NCBI GenBank assembly: GCA_002155895.1
Contig: MUMD01000257.1
Span: forward strand, 1 to 34,707
Source: Streptomyces rochei
GTDB taxonomy: Bacteria; Actinomycetota; Actinomycetes; Streptomycetales; Streptomycetaceae
Reading direction: 5' to 3'
Length of the DNA stretch: 34,707 nucleotides
Each line of letters opens with the position of its first letter. The stretch's first letter is position 1. Positions 20,737 through 32,647 of this stretch are shown here, in pieces. The notes under the pieces are model-generated. The model had not been told where the DNA came from. It saw only the letters and a list, made by a program, of their open reading frames with translations, and did no database searches. The position numbers and the translations under genes were made by a program.

Positions 20737-23244
20737 TCACCCCACCCGGATGCCCACCAGACACGTGTCGTCGTCCGTGTCCGACCGGCTGTAGGTGAGC
20801 AGCCGGTCCAGATGCTGGTCCAGGGTGCTCGGCGCCGGACGCGCCGTGCTGAGCAGCTGGGCCAGCGACTCCTCCACCGAGCGGTCCCGCCGCTCGATCA
20901 GCCCGTCCGTGTACATCAGCAGCGTGTCCTCGGCGGCCAGCTGCACCTCCGCCTCCTCGTACGACGCCTCGGCCACCGCGCCGAGCAGCATGCCCTTCAC
21001 CAGGGGCAGCGGACCCGCCTGGGCGTCACGGACCAGTACCGGCGGCAGATGGCCCGCCCTGGCCCAGCGCAGCGTGCGCCGGGCCGGGTCGTACAGCCCG
21101 CACACCGCCGTCGCGGTCACCCCGCCGGTCAGGTGGTGCACCACGATGTTGAGCCACGACAGCAGCTGGCCCGGACCGGCACCGGTCACCGCGAGGCCGC
21201 GCAGCGCGTTGCGCAGCACCACCATGCTGGTCGCCGCCTCTATGCCGTGCCCGGCGACGTCCCCCACGCACAGCAGCACCAGCCCGTTCGGCAGCATCAC
21301 CGCGTCGTACCAGTCGCCGCCCACCAGCTGCTCCGTCTCCGCGGGCCGGTAGCGCACGGCCACCTGGAGGTCGGGCACCTTGAGCGGGGTCTGGGCCGGC
21401 GGCATGATCGCGTGCTGCAGCTGCAGGGTCAGCCGGGCGCGCTCGATGGCCTGCTGCTCGGTGTGCGCCAGCTGGTCGCGCGTGGCGGCGAGCGCCACCT
21501 CCGTCCAGTGCTGGGCCGAGATGTCCTGGTAGGCCCCGCGGACCACGAGGAGCCGGTCGTCGGTGTCCAGGACCGGTTCGGCGACCACCCGCACATGCCG
21601 GGTCACCCCGTCCGGCCGCTGCAGCCGGAACGCCGCCGACGCCGAGCGGCGGTGGTGCAGCAGGGTGCGCAGGAACCGGCCGATGGCGACGGCGTCGTCC
21701 GGGTGGGCGTGCGCCGCCAGCCGCTCCAGCGGCACCGGGGTGCTCGACTGCGGCCGTCCGTACAGGTCGAACAGCTGCCCGTTCCAGGTGATCTCGCCGG
21801 TCAGCAGGTTCTCCTCGAACCCGCCGATGCGGCCCAGACGCTGGGCGTGCTGGAGCAGACTGGCCAGCCGGGCCGTCTCGTCCTCGATGCGCCAGATGAG
21901 CAGGACGGCGTTGCCGTGCCGGCTGACACTGATGTCCGCGACCGCCGAGAGCGGCACCTGGTCCACGAGCGCGGTCAGGTTCAGACGCCGGGCCCGGAAC
22001 GGTTCGCCGGTGGCGTAGACCCGCTCCACGTTCTGGAACAGCTCGCTCTCCCCGGCGGCCATCGGGTACGCCTCCAGCAGCAGCGCACCGCCCACGACGG
22101 CGCGCGGCCGTCCGGCGGGGTCGAGGAAGCTCTTGTTCACGTGCTGGATGCGGAAGTCCGCCAGGTGCCCGTCGGCGTCCAGGTGCGGCACCAGGACCAG
22201 CGCGGGGTCGTACAGCCCGTCGGCCAGGTCCATCAGCTCCACGGCGTCCGGCACGACCCGCGGCTCCTGCCCGGCGGCCTGCGAAGGCACATACGACTCC
22301 AGCGTGTGCGCGCACAGCTCCGCCAGCGCCTCCACCTGGCGCACCACCTGCGGCGGCTGCGGAGCCAGCGGGGCCGGCCAGGCGATCTCCAGCACCCCGT
22401 GGATGCGCCCGCCGGTGCCGGCCGGAACGGCGACCCGTCCGCCGTCCGGGTACTGGTGCCGGCCCACGCTGGGCAGCCCCGTCTCGGCCAGGGAGGTGAT
22501 CCACTGGCCCGCGCGCTCGGTCAGCCCGCACCGGGCCACCGTCGTCACGTCCGGCGGCACATAGCGCCAGCGGGAGGCCTCGGCCGTGGAGAAACCGGCG
22601 CTGCCGGCCAGCGTGAGCGACCCGTCGTACCCGGCCGCCCAGATCGCCACGGCGACCGCGCCCAGGGGACGCAGCGCCTGCTCCAGCAGCGCGTCGGCGA
22701 CGGACTGGGTGTCGCCGGCGGCCAGCGCGCCGCTCTCGGCGGCCCGCAGCCGCACGGCGGCCGACCCGGCGCCCGCCTCGCCTCCGTCCGGGCCGTCCGG
22801 GCCGTCGGCGGTGTCGGCGTTGCGCACGGCGGCGGTGGCCGCGAGGAACGCGTCCGTCACCTCCGACACCCGGTCCCGGGCGGCCTGGTTGATCACGTCG
22901 ACCGCGAACTCCAGGGGCGTCACCTGGGACTGCTCGGCCAGTTCGGCGAGCTGCCGGGCGGCCTGAGCCGGGCCGCACCCCAGCCGGGCGACCAGGATGC
23001 CCTTGGCCAGCTCGATCAGGGCCCGGCCCTCGGCCTCCGCCTGGGCGGCCCGCACCTCGCGGCTGAGTCGGTCCACGGTGGCCGCCAGCCGCCCCACGGG
23101 CGACATCGGGGTCATGCCGCGCAGATCGGCCGCGGGCCCGTCCACCGCGCAGGAGCGCGGCGGCGCGGACGGCCCGGGGCGCGAGACGGACGCCTCCCGG
23201 TGGGCGCCGGCGGCCGGTTCACGGGACTCTTCGGACGTACTCAC
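20737..23244 (-). CDS. ANTAR-GAF-PAS-PP2C (SpoIIE-type) phosphatase
   Basis: Encodes 835 residues. An ANTAR domain lies at about 71-121 (RALIELAKGILVARLGCGP, then A-rich helix), followed by GAF (about 165-315), two PAS-like regions (about 350-450 and 470-580) and a C-terminal SpoIIE/PP2C domain (about 625-835) with metal aspartates D644 (GGDWYD) and D662 (GDVAGHG). The likely role is dephosphorylation of STAS antagonists in response to a small-molecule or redox signal. ANTAR domains usually bind two-hairpin RNA leaders; here one sits on a phosphatase, so RNA binding may be retained or lost. GTG 23244 has GAGGAG at a long spacing of about 11; internal ATGs at residues 44 and 47 are alternatives. 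It lies 97 bases after the hybrid kinase gene on the same strand. Confidence 0.9.
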   Translation of the reverse strand: MSTSEESREPAAGAHREASVSRPGPSAPPRSCAVDGPAADLRGMTPMSPVGRLAATVDRLSREVRAAQAEAEGRALIELAKGILVARLGCGPAQAARQLAELAEQSQVTPLEFAVDVINQAARDRVSEVTDAFLAATAAVRNADTADGPDGPDGGEAGAGSAAVRLRAAESGALAAGDTQSVADALLEQALRPLGAVAVAIWAAGYDGSLTLAGSAGFSTAEASRWRYVPPDVTTVARCGLTERAGQWITSLAETGLPSVGRHQYPDGGRVAVPAGTGGRIHGVLEIAWPAPLAPQPPQVVRQVEALAELCAHTLESYVPSQAAGQEPRVVPDAVELMDLADGLYDPALVLVPHLDADGHLADFRIQHVNKSFLDPAGRPRAVVGGALLLEAYPMAAGESELFQNVERVYATGEPFRARRLNLTALVDQVPLSAVADISVSRHGNAVLLIWRIEDETARLASLLQHAQRLGRIGGFEENLLTGEITWNGQLFDLYGRPQSSTPVPLERLAAHAHPDDAVAIGRFLRTLLHHRRSASAAFRLQRPDGVTRHVRVVAEPVLDTDDRLLVVRGAYQDISAQHWTEVALAATRDQLAHTEQQAIERARLTLQLQHAIMPPAQTPLKVPDLQVAVRYRPAETEQLVGGDWYDAVMLPNGLVLLCVGDVAGHGIEAATSMVVLRNALRGLAVTGAGPGQLLSWLNIVVHHLTGGVTATAVCGLYDPARRTLRWARAGHLPPVLVRDAQAGPLPLVKGMLLGAVAEASYEEAEVQLAAEDTLLMYTDGLIERRDRSVEESLAQLLSTARPAPSTLDQHLDRLLTYSRSDTDDDTCLVGIRVG

Positions 23245-23341
23245 GGGTGCGACGCTCCTCGGCCGGGGACCGCGGCGGTACGCGACGGGAGGGGCCGCGC
23301 ACCGCCCGGCCCGCCGTGGTGGGGAAGGGGGACCGGGGTGC

Positions 23342-27334
<3,993 letters not shown>

Positions 27335-27645
27335 GCGCACCCTCGTTCCGCTCCCCAGGAGTCCCCCGAACGAGGACTCGTCGACCCCCTCCGGACCGAT
27401 CGGCGGTCCGGTGTCCTGCGCGGGCGTTTCCGCAGTTCACGGAAGTGCCCAAGGAGAAAAATACGTCAGAGGCTAACCCAGGTGACGGGCGCGGGCAAAA
27501 GGCGCGGCGTCACCCGGTGGAGGGACCCCTCGAACGGGAACCGAATGCGCCGGGCGGGGCCGGGTATCCGCTGCTGTGAAGCCGGTCCGGGCGAGGCGTC
27601 CGGCCGGCCCCACAGTCGTCGTCGATGCGGGAGGGAAGGAACGGC
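27335..27645. other. 311-bp divergent intergenic region
   Basis: It separates the hybrid kinase (minus) from the PRC-barrel gene (plus). Towards the kinase it holds a perfect 8-bp hairpin, CCGGACCG at 27391-27398 and CGGTCCGG at 27404-27411, in the presumed kinase leader. An AT-richer stretch near 27452-27476 could contain the kinase promoter, with TATTTT on the minus strand but a weak -35. A SigB-type promoter match at 27543-27567 faces the PRC-barrel gene. Confidence 0.55.
27543..27567 (+). promoter_or_regulatory. SigB-type promoter candidate for PRC-barrel/RsbW-like pair
   Basis: GAAT (27543-27546), a 15-base spacer and GGGTAT (27562-27567) match GNNT-N14-16-GGGTA(C/T) exactly. The start point would be near 27575, giving a leader of about 70 bases before the GTG at 27646. 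GGGAACC overlapping its upstream part also resembles an ECF-type -35 box, so another sigma factor is possible. Confidence 0.5.
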
Positions 27646-28017
27646 GTGCCGATGGAGAGCATCTGGGCGTACCCGGCGGGAAGCGGCCACACGGAGGGGC
27701 AGGACCTCACCGGCTGCGCCGTCGCCGCCGCCGACGGCACCATCGGGCACGTGGACCGCGAGGCGGAGCACTTCGGCATGCGGCACCTGGTCGTCGACAC
27801 CGGCGTCTGGGTCTTCGGCCGCAGTGTCCTGGTGCCCGTGGGCGTGGTCACCGGCATCGACACCGGCGCCCGGTCGGTCACGGTCGCCTGCACCAGGGCG
27901 GAGGTCAAGGCCGCGCCCCGGTTCCGCACCGACAGCGAGACGATGGACCGGGACTATCTGGCGTCCGTCGGCGACTACTACCATCGGCTTCCGCCGCGGG
28001 ACACCTCCGCGGAATGA
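27646..28017 (+). CDS. PRC-barrel domain protein
   Basis: Encodes 123 soluble residues. The N-terminal part, about residues 15-75 (GQDLTGCAVAAADGTIGHVD, FGMRHLVVDTGVWVFGRSVL), has the PRC-barrel pattern of a small beta-barrel that often mediates RNA or protein contacts (ribosome maturation protein RimM, photosynthetic reaction centre H). The C-terminus ends with DSETMDRDYLASVGDYY, typical of actinomycete PRC proteins found with stress genes. GTG 27646 is preferred because GGAAGGA lies five bases upstream; ATG 27652 is the alternative. The RsbW-like gene follows after 46 bases on the same strand, suggesting one transcript from the SigB-type promoter candidate upstream. Confidence 0.82.
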   Translation: MPMESIWAYPAGSGHTEGQDLTGCAVAAADGTIGHVDREAEHFGMRHLVVDTGVWVFGRSVLVPVGVVTGIDTGARSVTVACTRAEVKAAPRFRTDSETMDRDYLASVGDYYHRLPPRDTSAE

Positions 28018-28063
28018 CCCGGTGCCGAACGAGAGCACGGCGAACACCAGGGACACCACTGAC

Positions 28064-28516
28064 ATGGAACCAAGCGACGCGATGACCACGGCCACTTCCG
28101 GCGGCACGGCGCCCGGCCTGCCGGCACCGGTGGCCGTGACCGGCGCGGCCACCGCACGCGCGTACGCGGAGTCGGTGGCGCGCGCCCAGTGGGGGGCCGG
28201 CCGCGGGGTGCGCGAGGAGGACGTCGTCGACTTGCTGCTCGTCGTCTCGGAGCTGGTCACCAACGCCATCCGGCACGGCGACGGACTGGCCGGCTTCGAG
28301 GTCCGGCCCACGGACCAGGGGATGTGGATCGCCGTCCACGACCACAGCCCGGTGGTGCCGAGGGCCGCGGCCGCCTTTCCCACCCGGCACCGCGGGAGCG
28401 GCTACGGCTGGCCGCTCGTCGCCCGCCTGGCGCGGGACATCGAGGTGAACCGTCGCCCGGAGGGCGGCAAGACGATCAGCGTGCTGGTGCCGCTGCGGGA
28501 CGCGGACACGGCCTGA
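28064..28516 (+). CDS. RsbW-like ATP-binding protein (HATPase_c_2)
   Basis: Encodes 150 residues of a single GHKL fold: N-box E63 and N67 in VSELVTNAIRHGDG, D93 in VHDHSP, glycine-rich lid with GYGW at 113-116 followed by PLVARLARDIEV, and the GGKTISVLVPL end. It is a paralogue of the protein at 8190-8624. Possible roles are serine kinase or anti-sigma factor for the SigB-family factor encoded upstream or for another one. ATG 28064 has CAGGGA at a long spacing of about ten; ATG 28082 would remove six residues. The gene follows the PRC-barrel gene and converges with another RsbW-like gene, leaving 32 bases that contain a short GC-rich hairpin. Confidence 0.85.
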   Translation: MEPSDAMTTATSGGTAPGLPAPVAVTGAATARAYAESVARAQWGAGRGVREEDVVDLLLVVSELVTNAIRHGDGLAGFEVRPTDQGMWIAVHDHSPVVPRAAAAFPTRHRGSGYGWPLVARLARDIEVNRRPEGGKTISVLVPLRDADTA

Positions 28517-28548
28517 CCGGCCGGACCCCGGCGAGGCGCCGCCCCCGG

Positions 28549-28983
28549 TCACCAGGGCAGGAAGACGTGGATGTCCTTGCCCCGCTCACCGGTGACGACG
28601 CTCACCTGGTCGGAGAGCGTGTGGATCAGGTGCCAGCCGATACCGCCGCCGCCGCTGTTCGGGTGGAAGGGACGCGGCGCGGGCTCCGTCCTGCTGGTGT
28701 CGTGCATGACCACGTGCACACCGTCGAAGGTCCGGCGCAGCCGCAGCTGGAACGGCCCCGGAGCGTACTGCACCGCGTTCGCCGCCAGCTCCGTGACGAC
28801 GAGCAGGATGTCGTCCCAGTGCTCGGGCTGCGCGGGCGGTGCCGCACGGGCGAGGTCGTACAGGAACTCCTCCGCGACCAGCCGCGCGCCGGTCACGTTG
28901 TGCAGCTCCCCGGAGAAGCTGGCGGTGCGGTTCGTGATCTCCTCGGAAGCCAGTGTCCTGTCCCAACGCGACTCGGCTGCCAT
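28549..28983 (-). CDS. RsbW-like ATP-binding protein, second subtype
   Basis: Encodes 144 residues: N-box E65 and N69 in VTELAANAVQYAPG, D95 in HDTSRTEP and G2 segment GGGGIGWHLI at 111-120, then KDIHVFLPW at the end. The region between G1 and G2 differs from the other two RsbW-like proteins in this window, so it is a separate subtype of the Streptomyces RsbW-like family. Most such proteins have no known partner. ATG 28983 is preceded by GGGAAGGCGAA; ATG 29031 would add sixteen residues (MRRRDNARPWPGREGE) with AAGGGA directly in front, and cannot be excluded. It is convergent with the gene at 28064 and downstream of, but separated by a terminator from, the acyl-CoA ligase gene. Confidence 0.85.
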   Translation of the reverse strand: MAAESRWDRTLASEEITNRTASFSGELHNVTGARLVAEEFLYDLARAAPPAQPEHWDDILLVVTELAANAVQYAPGPFQLRLRRTFDGVHVVMHDTSRTEPAPRPFHPNSGGGGIGWHLIHTLSDQVSVVTGERGKDIHVFLPW

Positions 28984-29102
28984 TTCGCCTTCCCGGCCCG
29001 GCCACGGCCGGGCGTTGTCCCTTCTTCGCATTCCCTTGGTCTGTAGTTCCCGTGGCGGGCGAGCCTACGCGCGTCGTTCCGAGTTCCGGGAGGGCGGCGG
29101 AC

Positions 29103-29135
29103 GGGCGACCGGGTCCTGACCCGACGCGGTCGCCC
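29103..29135 (-). terminator. Hairpin after the acyl-CoA ligase gene
   Basis: GGGCGACC (29103-29110) pairs with GGTCGCCC (29128-29135), and inside it GGGT (29111-29114) pairs with ACCC (29119-29122). It lies 8 bases beyond the ligase stop. No T-tract is present. Confidence 0.6.
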
Positions 29136-29143
29136 GGCGCCCG

Positions 29144-31051
29144 TCAGCGGAAGAAGACGTTGTCCGCGTCCTCCCAGGCGGCCGGCTCCTCGGGCACCGT
29201 CCGGGGCCGCCGGTGCGAGCGGGCCTCGTACATCGCCTCGATCTCGAAGGCGTAGGTCCGTACGATCTCGTCGCGGCGCAGCTTCATCGACGGGGTCAGC
29301 AGACCGTTGGACACGTCGAACGGCTCGGGCAGGACGCGGAAGACCCGGATGGACTCCGAGCGCGAGACGGTGCTGTTGGCCGCGGCGACCGCCCGCGCCA
29401 CCTCCTCGCGCAGCGCGTTCTCCTCACGGGCCTCCCGCGCCGGGGTGTCGCCCTGCAGCGCCAGGCCGGCCCGCCAATGGGACAGGAACTGCGGATCGAG
29501 CGTGATCAGGGCACCGACGCAGGGCCGGTTGTCACCCACCACCACCGCCTGGTGCACCAGCGGATGCATGCGCAGCCGCTGCTCCAGCGCGGCCGGGGCC
29601 ACGCTCTTGCCCCCGCTGGTGATGATGATGTCCTTCTTGCGCCCCGTGATCGCCAGGTAGTTCTCGTCGTCGAGGTGACCGAGATCCCCGGTGGCCAGCC
29701 AGCCGCCGCGCAGCACCGCGCGGGTGGCGGTCTCGTCGCCGAGGTAGCCCTGGAAGAGGGACGGCCCCCGCACCAGGATCTCCCCGTCGTCGGCCACCCG
29801 GATCTCCATGCCGGGCAGGGGCTGCCCGACGGTGCCGGACTTCTCCCGCCCGTAGGGCTGCATTGTCAGCCCGCCGCTGGTCTCGGTCAGCCCGTACCCG
29901 TCGTGGACGTACACCCCGATGCCCTCGTAGAACAGGGCCAGCTCCCGGCTGAGCGGTGAGCCGCCGGACGTCGCGCGCCGTACCCGGCCGCCCAGGGCGG
30001 TCCGCAGCCGGCGGTAGACCGTGCGCTCGTACAGGGAGTGCTGGAGCCGGAGGTCGAGACCGGGCCCGGGGCCCCGGCCCAGCCGGCGGCGCTCCAGCGC
30101 GGCGGCGAAGTCCCGTGCCGTGTCGGCGGCCCGCTCGAACAGTGCCCCGCGGCCGGCCTCCTGGGCGGTGCGCAGGAAATTCTTGTACAGCTTCTCCAGC
30201 ACGGAAGGAACCGCGTAGAGGTACGTCGGGCGGAAGGAGCGCAGCGCCGCGCCGAGCGCGTCCTCGGTCGTCGCGGGCTCGTGCGCCATGAGCAGGCCGC
30301 CCCGCACACACAGGTTCTGGATCATCAGCCCGTACACGTGCGAGAACGGCAGGAAGGCGAGGACGGCGCCCTGCTCCCCGGGCGGCGCCACCGTGTGGCC
30401 CCAGCCCTCGAGCAGGGTGTCGCAGGGACCGGCCAGCCCGCGGTGGCTCAGCGCGCAGCCCATGGCGCGGCCCGAGGAGCCCGAGGTGTAAGCGACGACC
30501 GCCGTGGAGTCCGGCAGCACGATGCGGCGCATCGAGTCGACCGTCTCGTACGGGAGGAACTCGCCGCGTGCCCTGAGCGTGTCCAGCGCGCCCGCGTCCA
30601 GCTGCCAGACGTGCCGCAGCGAGGGCAGCTGCGCGCACACCGAGCCGACCGTCATCACGCTCTGCTCGTCCTCGACCACCACGGCCACGCAGCCCGCGTC
30701 CCGCAGGATCCACTCGACCTGGTCGCGCGAGGAGGTCGGGTAGATCGGCACCACCTCGGCGCCCACCGTCCACAGCGCGTAGCTGAAGACCGTCCACTCG
30801 TACCGGGTCCGCGCCAGGATCGCCACCCGGTGGCCCGGCGAGATCCCGCTGGCGATCAGGCCCTTGGCCACGTCGACCACCTCGTCGCGGAACTCCACCG
30901 CCGTCACCTCCTGCCAGGCGGAGGAGCCCGGGGCGGGACGGCGGGCCAGCATCGGCAGGGCCGGCGTGCGCGCGGCCGTCTCGAAGAGGCTGTCGGCCAG
31001 CCCGCCGGTCAGGGGCGCGGCGGCCCGGGGAGCGAGAGCGGGATCGTGCAT
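29144..31051 (-). CDS. Long-chain acyl-CoA ligase (AMP-binding, FAA1-like)
   Basis: Encodes 635 residues of the adenylate-forming superfamily. The A3 loop is at 189-198 but reads TSGSSGRAMG, with Met (M197) where most members have Lys. Further motifs are DGYGLTETSG (A5), GWLATGDLGHLD (A7), GRKKDIIITSGGKSVAPAALE (A8-A10 with the catalytic Lys in GGKS) and VVGDNRPCVGAL. It would activate a fatty or other carboxylic acid to its adenylate and transfer it to CoA in the cytoplasm. Length and motif order fit the FAA1 (long-chain) type. ATG 31051 follows GGAGCC; the longer frame to 31084 lacks a better site. The gene is divergent from the DUF6480 gene and ends with a hairpin at 29103-29135. Confidence 0.9.
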   Translation of the reverse strand: MHDPALAPRAAAPLTGGLADSLFETAARTPALPMLARRPAPGSSAWQEVTAVEFRDEVVDVAKGLIASGISPGHRVAILARTRYEWTVFSYALWTVGAEVVPIYPTSSRDQVEWILRDAGCVAVVVEDEQSVMTVGSVCAQLPSLRHVWQLDAGALDTLRARGEFLPYETVDSMRRIVLPDSTAVVAYTSGSSGRAMGCALSHRGLAGPCDTLLEGWGHTVAPPGEQGAVLAFLPFSHVYGLMIQNLCVRGGLLMAHEPATTEDALGAALRSFRPTYLYAVPSVLEKLYKNFLRTAQEAGRGALFERAADTARDFAAALERRRLGRGPGPGLDLRLQHSLYERTVYRRLRTALGGRVRRATSGGSPLSRELALFYEGIGVYVHDGYGLTETSGGLTMQPYGREKSGTVGQPLPGMEIRVADDGEILVRGPSLFQGYLGDETATRAVLRGGWLATGDLGHLDDENYLAITGRKKDIIITSGGKSVAPAALEQRLRMHPLVHQAVVVGDNRPCVGALITLDPQFLSHWRAGLALQGDTPAREAREENALREEVARAVAAANSTVSRSESIRVFRVLPEPFDVSNGLLTPSMKLRRDEIVRTYAFEIEAMYEARSHRRPRTVPEEPAAWEDADNVFFR

Positions 31052-31202
31052 GCGCCGGCTCCTGACGTGTACGGACGGTGACACCGCCGGCGTGCACCGT
31101 CGACGGAGCTGCCGAATCTAGTCGAGGGGGTGGTCACGGCGGGCCGGGACGCCAGAACTGTTCCCGCCCGGTGATCTCGGCGGATCGGGGGACCCGGAGG
31201 GC

Positions 31203-31436
31203 ATGACGTACACGAATCCGGACCCGGAACCCGAACGCAGCACCGGACTCGAGCCGGGAGGCGGTGTGCCGCCGGGCGAGACCCCGCCGGGCGAGAGCAG
31301 CATGGCCGAGGCCGGCCCCTGGGAGGGGAACAACCCGCCCAAGGGCTGGGCCGTGGCCCCCTTGACGGTGATCCTCGTCGTCGTGGCCCTGGTCGCGGCC
31401 GGCTTCCTGGGGTACGCCTTGGTGCTGATGCTCTGA
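31203..31436 (+). CDS. DUF6480 single-pass membrane protein
   Basis: Encodes 77 residues. The N-terminal 50 are Pro/Gly/Glu-rich (NPDPEPERSTGLEPGGGVPP, ETPPGESS), followed by one hydrophobic segment at about 52-76 ending at the C-terminus (VAPLTVILVVVALVAAGFLG). This low-complexity tail plus single C-terminal helix is the DUF6480 pattern of Streptomyces. Function unknown; the topology suggests a tail-anchored membrane peptide. ATG 31203 follows GGAGGGC with close spacing. It converges with the YbdK-like gene, 8 bases separating the stops, with a small GCGGC/GCCGC hairpin there. Confidence 0.82.
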   Translation: MTYTNPDPEPERSTGLEPGGGVPPGETPPGESSMAEAGPWEGNNPPKGWAVAPLTVILVVVALVAAGFLGYALVLML

Positions 31437-31444
31437 GCGGCGCG

Positions 31445-32536
31445 TCAAGCCGCCTGCGTACGGCGTACGCACTCGGTGACGACGTCCCGCAGGCTGCCGG
31501 TGCGCTCCAGCAGCTCGCGCTGCACGCGGGCGCCGTTGCCGTCCCGCAGCAGCCGGGCGGTGCCCTCCCGCGCCAGGTCGAGGTCGCCGCAGCTCTTCAG
31601 CGCCTCCTCGACGTGCTCCAGCAGCGCCCGCACGACCGCCTCGGCCGGCATCCGCCGCATCGTCTCCGGGTGCAGCAGCTCCTCCGTCAGCCCCGACCGG
31701 GCGGCGCGCCAGGCCGCGAGGCGCAGCAGGCTCACGCTGTGCTCGGCCGGCGGGACGCCCTCCCGCCACTCCCGCGCCGCCGTCTCCACCAGCGCGCGGG
31801 CCAGGGCCGCGACCAGGACGGCCGTGCCGGCGTTCAGACACACGTCCGCGACCCGGAACTCGACCGTGGGGTAGCGCTGGGAGAGCCGGACGTCGAAGTA
31901 GATCATCCCCTCGTCGAGGATGGTGCCGGTCGCCACCATGTCGGCCACCCGGCGGTGGTAGGTCTCCGCCGACCCGAACAGCTCCGTCGGACCGGCCGAG
32001 GGCCAGCGCTGCCAGACCCGGCTGCGGTAACTGCTGTACGCCGAGTCCTTGCCCTGCCAGAACGGCGAGTTCGCGCTGAGCGCGGTCAGCACCGGCAGCC
32101 AGGGCCGGACCCGGTCGATGACCGCGACGCCCTCCTCGTCGGAGTCCACCGACACGTGCACGTGGCAGCCCAGCACCAGCTGCTCCTGGACGACCACCCC
32201 GTACTGCTCGGCCATCCACCGGTAGCGCCGGTTCATGCCGACGGCCGGACTGACCGGCAGCGGCGAGGTGGCGAGCGCGGCCACGGCGCACCCGATGCCG
32301 CCCGCGTGCCGGCCGGCCTCCTCACGGCAGCGGGCGATCTCCGCGTGCAGCCGACCCATGTCCGCCTGCGGATGCGTGGCGAACTCGAGCATCTGCTCGT
32401 GCAGCTCCTTCTCGAACACGTCCTGTTCGGCGTCGTCCAGTGAGGCCCGGGCGAGCACGGCGGCGGACAGCGCCCGCGGCTCGCCGGTCCCGGGATCGAC
32501 CAGGAGGAGTTCCTCCTCCACTCCGACGGTGCGCAC
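31445..32536 (-). CDS. Carboxylate-amine ligase, YbdK-type (GCS2 family)
   Basis: Encodes 363 residues in the YbdK branch of glutamate-cysteine ligase 2. Key blocks are VGVEEELLLVDPGTG at the N-terminus (acidic ATP/Mg site), LGCHVHVSVDSDEEG near 122-136, LTALSANSPFWQGKDSAYSS near 151-170 and YPTVEFRVADVC near 222-233. The family catalyses ATP-dependent ligation of a carboxylate to an amine; E. coli YbdK has weak gamma-glutamylcysteine activity and the natural substrate is not known in most members. Because streptomycetes make mycothiol, glutathione synthesis is unlikely. GTG 32536 follows AAAAGGGG. It lies 111 bases after glgB on the same strand with a strongly folded intergenic element in between. 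Confidence 0.9.
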   Translation of the reverse strand: MRTVGVEEELLLVDPGTGEPRALSAAVLARASLDDAEQDVFEKELHEQMLEFATHPQADMGRLHAEIARCREEAGRHAGGIGCAVAALATSPLPVSPAVGMNRRYRWMAEQYGVVVQEQLVLGCHVHVSVDSDEEGVAVIDRVRPWLPVLTALSANSPFWQGKDSAYSSYRSRVWQRWPSAGPTELFGSAETYHRRVADMVATGTILDEGMIYFDVRLSQRYPTVEFRVADVCLNAGTAVLVAALARALVETAAREWREGVPPAEHSVSLLRLAAWRAARSGLTEELLHPETMRRMPAEAVVRALLEHVEEALKSCGDLDLAREGTARLLRDGNGARVQRELLERTGSLRDVVTECVRRTQAA

Positions 32537-32565
32537 GTGATGCCCCTTTTCTGCGGTGCCCGGTC

Positions 32566-32641
32566 GCGGCGACGACGAGGTCTGCTGGTCTCAGGACCAC
32601 CGACTGCCCGGTCAGGGGCGTCGGACACCTCGTCGCGCCGC
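32566..32641. other. Strongly structured intergenic element between glgB and YbdK-like gene
   Basis: An outer stem pairs 32566-32581 with 32627-32641: 15 bp (GCGGCG and CGACGAGGT with their exact complements) and one bulged base (32572). Inside are two hairpins: TGGTC/GACCA at 32586-32599 with a TCAG loop, and CCGAC-GCCC/GGGC-GTCGG at 32600-32624 with one bulged base. Together they make a 76-base three-way junction starting 7 bases beyond the glgB stop. It could be a terminator, a processing site or a leader element of the ligase gene. Confidence 0.6.
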
Positions 32642-32647
32642 CGAGCC

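Noticed and set aside
32566-32641. 76-base folded element as a tRNA
   Set aside because: The outer stem is 15 bp rather than 7, only two inner arms exist, and no T-loop or anticodon arm pattern is present.
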